Below are positions 11,312 to 15,976 of a DNA stretch of 15,976 nucleotides, piece after piece. The translations under genes were made by a program, and so were the position numbers. The notes below the pieces were generated by a model. That model worked only from the letters and a program-made list of their open reading frames with translations. It was not told where the DNA came from and ran no database searches. Source of the DNA: Candidatus Methanogaster sp. UBA203 (GTDB lineage Archaea; Halobacteriota; Methanosarcinia; Methanosarcinales; Methanogasteraceae); NCBI GenBank assembly GCA_002503595.1, contig DASC01000215.1, positions 6,276 to 22,251 on the forward strand. Reading direction: 5' to 3'. Each line of letters opens with the position of its first letter. Positions within the stretch are counted from its first letter, which is position 1.

Positions 11312-14300
11312 CCGGAGAATATACAGAAGACACTCTCGTCGAACAGCCAGCAATCACGCTCTTCGCCGAACTCGGCTGGCAGACAGCCGATTGTTTCAGC
11401 GAAACGTTCGGCACAGGCGGCATGCTCGGACGCGAGACAGCGGGCGAGGTCGTGCTGACCTCCCGCCTTCGTCCTGCGCTGGAGCGGCTGAATCAGGGTC
11501 TGCCTGCTTTTGCGTTCGATCTGGCTATCGAGGAGCTTACCCGCGACCGCAGCGCGATGAGTCCTGCACGGGCAAACAGCGAGGTCTACCGCCTAATCAA
11601 GGACGGTGTGAAGGTGAGGATTCCTGATCCGAACGGCGAGGGGGAGACTGTTGAGACCGTCCGGGTGATCGACTGGAATGAGCCCGATAACAACGACTTC
11701 TTCCTTGCATCGCAGTTCTGGGTCACCGGGGAGATGCATAAACGCCGCGCCGATCTGGTCGGTTTCGTAAACGGCATCCCGTTTCTATTCATCGAGCTTA
11801 AGGCACCACATAAACGACTGGAGACTGCTTACACTGACAATCTGACCGATTACAAGGACACGATCCCGCACATCCTCTGGTACAACCAGTTAGTCATCCT
11901 CTCAAACGGCAGTGATAGCAAGGTCGGCAGTGCCACGTCTGAGTGGGAGCATTTTGCTGACTGGAAGAAGATCAACGATGAAGGCGAGGAAGGGATTATC
12001 TCACTGGAGACGATGATCCGCGGCACCTGTGAGCCCAAACGGCTGCTTGATCTTGTTGAGAACTACATGGTTTTCATGGAGGTGCCGGGCGGGCTTGTTA
12101 AACTGGTTGCAAAGAATCACCAGTACTTCGGCGTGGAGCGCGCTATTGCAGCACTCTCGGATATCAAGTCCCGAAACGGCAAACTCGGCGTCTTCTGGCA
12201 CACACCGGGTAGCGGCAAGAGCGTCTCGATGATCTTCTTCTCTCAGAAGGTCCTGCGGAAGATATCTGGTAACTGGACTTTTGTCATCGTGACCGACCGG
12301 AAGGACCTGGATACACAGATCTACAAGAACTTCGCAAATACCGGTGTGGTAACCGAAGAACAAGCTCAGGCGACGAGCTCTGCCCACCTGCGCCAATTGC
12401 TTGGCGAAGACCATCGTTACGTCTTCACGCTGATCCAGAAGTTCCGCGCCGGGAAAGGAGAAAGACACCCCGTTCTCTCAGAGCGGTCAGATATTATCGT
12501 CATCGCTGATGAGGCGCACCGCAGCCAGTATGACACGCTCGCGCTCAATATGCGCACTGCACTACCCAATGCCTCATTCATCGCGTTTACCGGAACCCCG
12601 CTAATCATAGGGGAGGAAAAGACCCGCGATATCTTTGGTGATTACATAAGCATCTTTGGTTTCAAGCAATCAGTGGAAGACTGTGCGACAGTCCCGCTCT
12701 ACTATGAAAACCGGATTCCAGAGATCCAACTGACCAACGAGGACCTCAATGAAGATATGGAGCGTCTGCTGGAAGATGCCGAACTGGATGATGAACAGGA
12801 GAAGAGACTGGAGCGAGAGTTTGCCCGCCAGTATCACCTGATCACGCGTGAGGATCGGCTTGAGACTGTCGCAGAGGATATTGTGTCACATTTCATGGGC
12901 AGGGGCTTTTTGGGCAAGGCGATGGTGGTCAGTATCGATAAGGCAACAGCAATACGAATGTACGACAAAGTCCGGAAGCACTGGGAACAATATCTGGATC
13001 GGCTGCGAGGTGAACTCGCTGCAACACCGCATGCGTTTAGTGCGAAGAGAGCGGCGATCGAGGAGGAAATCCGCTACATGGAAGAGGCTGACATGGCAGT
13101 GGTGATCTCCCAGGCACAGAATGAAGTAGAGGATATGCGAAAGAAGGGACTGGATATCATCCCCCACCGCAGGCGAATGGTGAATGAAGATATGGACTCT
13201 AAATTCAAGGACCCTAACAACCCATTCCGCATCGTCTTCGTCTGCGCCATGTGGATGGCTGGCTTTGATGCACCCAACTGCACCACAATCTACCTCGACA
13301 AGCCGATGCGCAACCACACCCTGATGCAAGCCATCTCACGGGCTAATCGGGTCTTCCAGGATAAGGTCAACGGCTTGATCGTCGATTACGTCGGGATTTT
13401 CCGGGACATGCAGAAGGCGCTGGCGATATATGGTTCAGGTTCCGGACGAGATGGTGAGGATGGTGATACGCCTGTGAATGAAAAATCGGTGCTGGTAGGG
13501 AGACTAAGAGCAGCTATCGAGGAGGCGGCTGCATTCTGTGCCGAACGCGGAATCAAGCTAAACGCAATCCGGATGGCGGATGGATTCGAGAAGACAAAAC
13601 TGTTGGGGGGTGCAGTGGATGCGATTCTGATCAACGATGAATCAAAGAAACGCTACCTTCTGCTGGCTGGTAATGTGAGCAAGCTTTACAGGGCGATTCT
13701 GCCAGACCCGGCAGCAAACGAACTGGCTCCGAGATGTGTTCTCTTTGGCGTTATTGCCCAGAGGCTTCAGTCTCTCACACCTCGTGCCGACATCTCCGAA
13801 GTGATGGGGGCTGTCGAGAGTCTTCTTGATAAGTCAATTGCTTCCGAGGGGTATGAGATTCGTTATTGTACAGAACCGTATGGCTCGGATCACCTCGTAG
13901 ATCTGAGCAAGATCGACTTTGATGCACTCCGGGCCAAGTTTGAACAGGGACACAAGCGAACCGAGGCGGAAAAACTGAGAGGAACTATCAACAGTAAACT
14001 TACGAAGATGATCCGCCTCAACCGCACGCGAATGGATTATCTGGAACGGTTCAAGGAGATGATCGAGGAGTATAATACTGGAAGCATGAATATTGACGAA
14101 TTTTTCAGGCAGCTTGTTGACTTCGCACATAGCCTTAACGAGGAGGAGACGCGGTGCATTGCCGAGCAACTGTCCGAAGAGGAACTTGCCATATTCGACC
14201 TGCTGACCAGACCGGAGATAGAGTTAAGCAAGCAAGAGAAGCAGCAGGTTAAGAAGGTGGATCGTGAGCTGCTCGAGACGCTAAAGCAGGAAAAATTCGT

Positions 14301-14493
14301 GCTTGACTGGCGAAAGCATCAACAATCCCGGGCGGCGGTGAGGGTGACTATCGAGAAAATTCTGGACAGGTTGCCACAGTGCTACACGCGAGGATTGTAC
14401 CAGCAGAAGTGCGATCTGGTGTACCAACACATCTATGACTCGTACTTCGGATCTGATCAGAATGTTTATGCGCCCGCCGGTCTTGCAGCTTGA
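11308..14493 (+). CDS. hsdR: Type I restriction-modification endonuclease/translocase subunit HsdR
   Basis: HsdR translocates and cleaves DNA when HsdS-HsdM meets an unmodified target. The 1061-residue length is typical. The N-terminal nuclease domain is intact: RADLVGFVNGIPFLFIELK gives Asp149, Glu163 and Lys165 of the PD-(D/E)XK site. The SF2 helicase motor has Walker A PGSGKS (301-305), DEAH at 401-404, motif III AFTGTPL, and the C-terminal motif region GFDAPNCTTIYLDKPM followed by MQAISRANR (motif VI). The C-terminal part is helical and would bind the methyltransferase core. The start overlaps the stop of the Fic remnant (ATGA), with GGGGG shortly upstream. Composition returns to the G/C-rich level of hsdM (41 of 60 at 11401-11460), in contrast to the CBASS pair just before. 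No frameshift or missing motif is seen, so the RM system looks functional. Confidence 0.97.
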   Translation: MTGEYTEDTLVEQPAITLFAELGWQTADCFSETFGTGGMLGRETAGEVVLTSRLRPALERLNQGLPAFAFDLAIEELTRDRSAMSPARANSEVYRLIKDGVKVRIPDPNGEGETVETVRVIDWNEPDNNDFFLASQFWVTGEMHKRRADLVGFVNGIPFLFIELKAPHKRLETAYTDNLTDYKDTIPHILWYNQLVILSNGSDSKVGSATSEWEHFADWKKINDEGEEGIISLETMIRGTCEPKRLLDLVENYMVFMEVPGGLVKLVAKNHQYFGVERAIAALSDIKSRNGKLGVFWHTPGSGKSVSMIFFSQKVLRKISGNWTFVIVTDRKDLDTQIYKNFANTGVVTEEQAQATSSAHLRQLLGEDHRYVFTLIQKFRAGKGERHPVLSERSDIIVIADEAHRSQYDTLALNMRTALPNASFIAFTGTPLIIGEEKTRDIFGDYISIFGFKQSVEDCATVPLYYENRIPEIQLTNEDLNEDMERLLEDAELDDEQEKRLEREFARQYHLITREDRLETVAEDIVSHFMGRGFLGKAMVVSIDKATAIRMYDKVRKHWEQYLDRLRGELAATPHAFSAKRAAIEEEIRYMEEADMAVVISQAQNEVEDMRKKGLDIIPHRRRMVNEDMDSKFKDPNNPFRIVFVCAMWMAGFDAPNCTTIYLDKPMRNHTLMQAISRANRVFQDKVNGLIVDYVGIFRDMQKALAIYGSGSGRDGEDGDTPVNEKSVLVGRLRAAIEEAAAFCAERGIKLNAIRMADGFEKTKLLGGAVDAILINDESKKRYLLLAGNVSKLYRAILPDPAANELAPRCVLFGVIAQRLQSLTPRADISEVMGAVESLLDKSIASEGYEIRYCTEPYGSDHLVDLSKIDFDALRAKFEQGHKRTEAEKLRGTINSKLTKMIRLNRTRMDYLERFKEMIEEYNTGSMNIDEFFRQLVDFAHSLNEEETRCIAEQLSEEELAIFDLLTRPEIELSKQEKQQVKKVDRELLETLKQEKFVLDWRKHQQSRAAVRVTIEKILDRLPQCYTRGLYQQKCDLVYQHIYDSYFGSDQNVYAPAGLAA

Positions 14494-14610
14494 AGCGTCA
14501 GTGAACCGATCTGCACAGTCTCTGCTTTTGGATATTGGGTATCAACAACGGCAGGGGTCCAGGATAACCAACAACTGCCCACAGTCCTACCATCCCCTCG
14601 CAGTAAAAAC

Positions 14611-14619
14611 AGATATACC
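14611..14619 (+). promoter_or_regulatory. Candidate TATA box of the radical SAM gene
   Basis: AGATATACC is centred about 27-30 bp before the ATG at 14645, so the transcript would be leaderless or nearly so. The rest of the 151-bp gap after hsdR shows nothing else clear. Confidence 0.4.
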
Positions 14620-14644
14620 ATGACCGCATCCAGACTAACCAACC

Positions 14645-15949
14645 ATGAAGATCACGATTGTCTCCCCTGACCTCTACACGTATGGCTCGATGGTGATCGG
14701 TGGAGTTCTTGTGGGTGCAGGATTCGACGTAACGCTCACCAAAAATACGGATGTCAGCGCAGACACAGACACAATCTTACTGAGTTTATATTCAACACTC
14801 CACCTCCTCGACAGCAGGATCAGAAACTTCGCAAAACAGAGCAGCAAACCGATCTATGTCGGCGGTCCGATCAGCGCGTATCCTGACATCGTTCTTGGAG
14901 AACTGGACGTGGACGGCGTTATCGTCGGGGAAGGCGAGGAGTCAACGGTTGAACTGCTAAGTAACGGAGTTTCGGAAGATATCTCCGGAATCGCATTCAG
15001 AAACGATGGCGAGATCGTCCGGACCGAGCCTGAACCTGCAAAACTCGAGAGACCGATGCCGCTGATACCTGACGACATCAGCGACCAGAGTATCAGGGGC
15101 GCGAATGTGTATATCGAGACGCACAGGGGTTGCATCGGGGCATGTGGCTTCTGTCAGGTCCCGAAGTTCTTTGGAAGGAAGATTCGGAGCCGGGAGATTG
15201 CGGACATCATCGCGGAGATAAAGGAGTTTAAGCGGCGCGGCGTTCAGAGGATCGCAATCAGTGGCGGAACGAGTTCGCTGTACCAGTACAACCAGCATGA
15301 AAAATCGGTCAATGTGAGCGCGTTTGTCGAACTGCTGCACGCGATCGCAGAGGTGATGGGGAGCAGAAACGTCTCGGTTCCTGACATCAGGGTTGATTAT
15401 GTCAATGAGGAGATGCTCCATGCGATCCATGACTTCACGATGGGCTGGGTCTATTACGGGATCGAGTCAGGGAGCGACAAGATGCTTAAAGAGATGCGGA
15501 AAGGGGTTGATGCGGAGAAGAACGTTTATGCGATCGAACTTGCGCAGCGGTGCGGCGTACGGGTCGGCGGAAGTTTCATCGTCGGTTATCCGGGCGAGAC
15601 TGCCGAGGATTACCAGTTGACAAAGGACTTAATCGGGGATACGTTCCTGGATGACATCTTCATAAGCATCGCAGAGCCGATCCCGGAGACTCATCTTGCA
15701 GATCTCGTGCTAAAAACAGATGATTCAGAGAACCCGACGTTTATTGCGCATACCGGCGAGTACAGGGCACTGAAACTGACAGAGAGCGAGGCGCGGTGCT
15801 TCGATCTCACGCTGCACGCCCAGATGTGCAAGTCAATGCCAAGTCTCCTGACCGATCAACTGTATCAGGCGTGTCTCGATGATGCCAGGCAGCAGGGAAG
15901 CGATGTGCGTGCGGTAACGAGGCTGCTGCAGAAGTATCGCGGGAAATAA
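14645..15949 (+). CDS. B12-binding-type radical SAM protein
   Basis: This 434-residue protein couples an N-terminal Rossmann-like B12-binding-type domain (about 1-115: MKITIVSPDL, later YVGGPISAYPDIVLGE and VDGVIVGEGEEST) to a radical SAM barrel. The 4Fe-4S motif is RGCIGACGFCQVP, with Cys163, Cys167 and Cys170 (CxxxCxxC). RIAISGGTSSLY matches the SAM-contacting GGE-like strand. GIESGSDKMLKEMRKG and GSFIVGYPGET are late-barrel motifs of this family. The canonical cobalamin-ligand motif DxHxxG is absent, so if B12 is bound it is probably not via that histidine. This resembles archaeal B12-binding/radical SAM families known from methanogens (MJ_0865- or MJ_1487-type), whose substrates are largely undefined. 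I cannot choose between them. Methylation or methylthiolation of a macromolecule or cofactor is possible. It is separated from the defence operon by 151 bp and has its own promoter-like element. Confidence 0.82.
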   Translation: MKITIVSPDLYTYGSMVIGGVLVGAGFDVTLTKNTDVSADTDTILLSLYSTLHLLDSRIRNFAKQSSKPIYVGGPISAYPDIVLGELDVDGVIVGEGEESTVELLSNGVSEDISGIAFRNDGEIVRTEPEPAKLERPMPLIPDDISDQSIRGANVYIETHRGCIGACGFCQVPKFFGRKIRSREIADIIAEIKEFKRRGVQRIAISGGTSSLYQYNQHEKSVNVSAFVELLHAIAEVMGSRNVSVPDIRVDYVNEEMLHAIHDFTMGWVYYGIESGSDKMLKEMRKGVDAEKNVYAIELAQRCGVRVGGSFIVGYPGETAEDYQLTKDLIGDTFLDDIFISIAEPIPETHLADLVLKTDDSENPTFIAHTGEYRALKLTESEARCFDLTLHAQMCKSMPSLLTDQLYQACLDDARQQGSDVRAVTRLLQKYRGK

Positions 15950-15976
15950 AACGGGTCTTTGGTAACGACTCTGTCG

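Noticed and set aside
11265..11627. Plus-strand frame of 120 codons across the hsdR start
   Set aside because: Most of it is the second frame of hsdR with an Arg-rich composition. Only its first codons, in the tandem repeat, fall outside hsdR.
14435..14623. 62-codon frame overlapping the hsdR end
   Set aside because: No ribosome site or homology, and it overlaps hsdR out of frame and reaches into the promoter of the next gene.
1..15976. tRNA, rRNA or CRISPR array
   Set aside because: I looked for T-loop motifs, conserved rRNA stretches and regularly spaced 25-40 bp repeats on both strands and found none. The only regular repeat is the short 11-bp array before hsdR.

Overview
The window looks like part of a chromosome from an uncultured euryarchaeon, probably from the methanogen/ANME/Archaeoglobus side of the tree. 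Evidence for this: archaeal A/T-rich TATA-like boxes about 25-30 bp before likely transcript starts, leaderless-looking genes, a glycosylation-rich DUF4382 lipoprotein, an archaeal-length HemB, an archaeal-type isopropylmalate synthase and a B12-binding/radical SAM protein of a type common in methanogens. No rRNA or tRNA is present to fix the taxonomy, so this placement is inference.

Layout. Positions 20-703 (minus) encode a DUF4382 lipoprotein. Positions 704-1150 are non-coding, with two candidate promoters and a hairpin. Positions 1151-2137 are hemB, followed by two overlapping, mutually exclusive hairpins. Positions 2231-3562 encode a DUF4143-type AAA ATPase with a perfect inverted repeat at its start. 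Positions 3689-5182 (minus) are leuA-like. Positions 5183-5731 are a second non-coding stretch rich in inverted repeats. Positions 5732-14493 are one continuous plus-strand defence operon. Positions 14645-15949 encode a B12-binding-type radical SAM protein.

The defence operon is the main interest. Its order is hsdM, a DUF1016 (YhcG-like) PD-(D/E)XK nuclease, hsdS, a CD-NTase, a Cap15-like two-TM beta-barrel effector, a truncated Fic N-terminal fragment, then hsdR. A complete type I restriction-modification system therefore encloses an apparently minimal two-gene CBASS (cyclic-oligonucleotide anti-phage) module. Genes overlap or are separated by only a few bases, so co-translation is likely. 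The CBASS pair is much more A/T-rich than the flanking RM genes, which suggests it was acquired as a cassette. The composition changes back inside the Fic remnant.

Two further signs of modular assembly are visible. The 3' ends of hsdM and the DUF1016 gene share a nearly identical segment of about 24 bp. It encodes the same tail (VAKLLEGV) and supplies the Shine-Dalgarno sequence for the next gene. A four-copy degenerate 11-bp tandem repeat sits 22 bp before the hsdR start. Together these suggest an operon in which defence cassettes are inserted between invariant RM genes. Restriction would act on unmodified DNA, and the CBASS pair could act as a membrane-disrupting second layer if infection proceeds.
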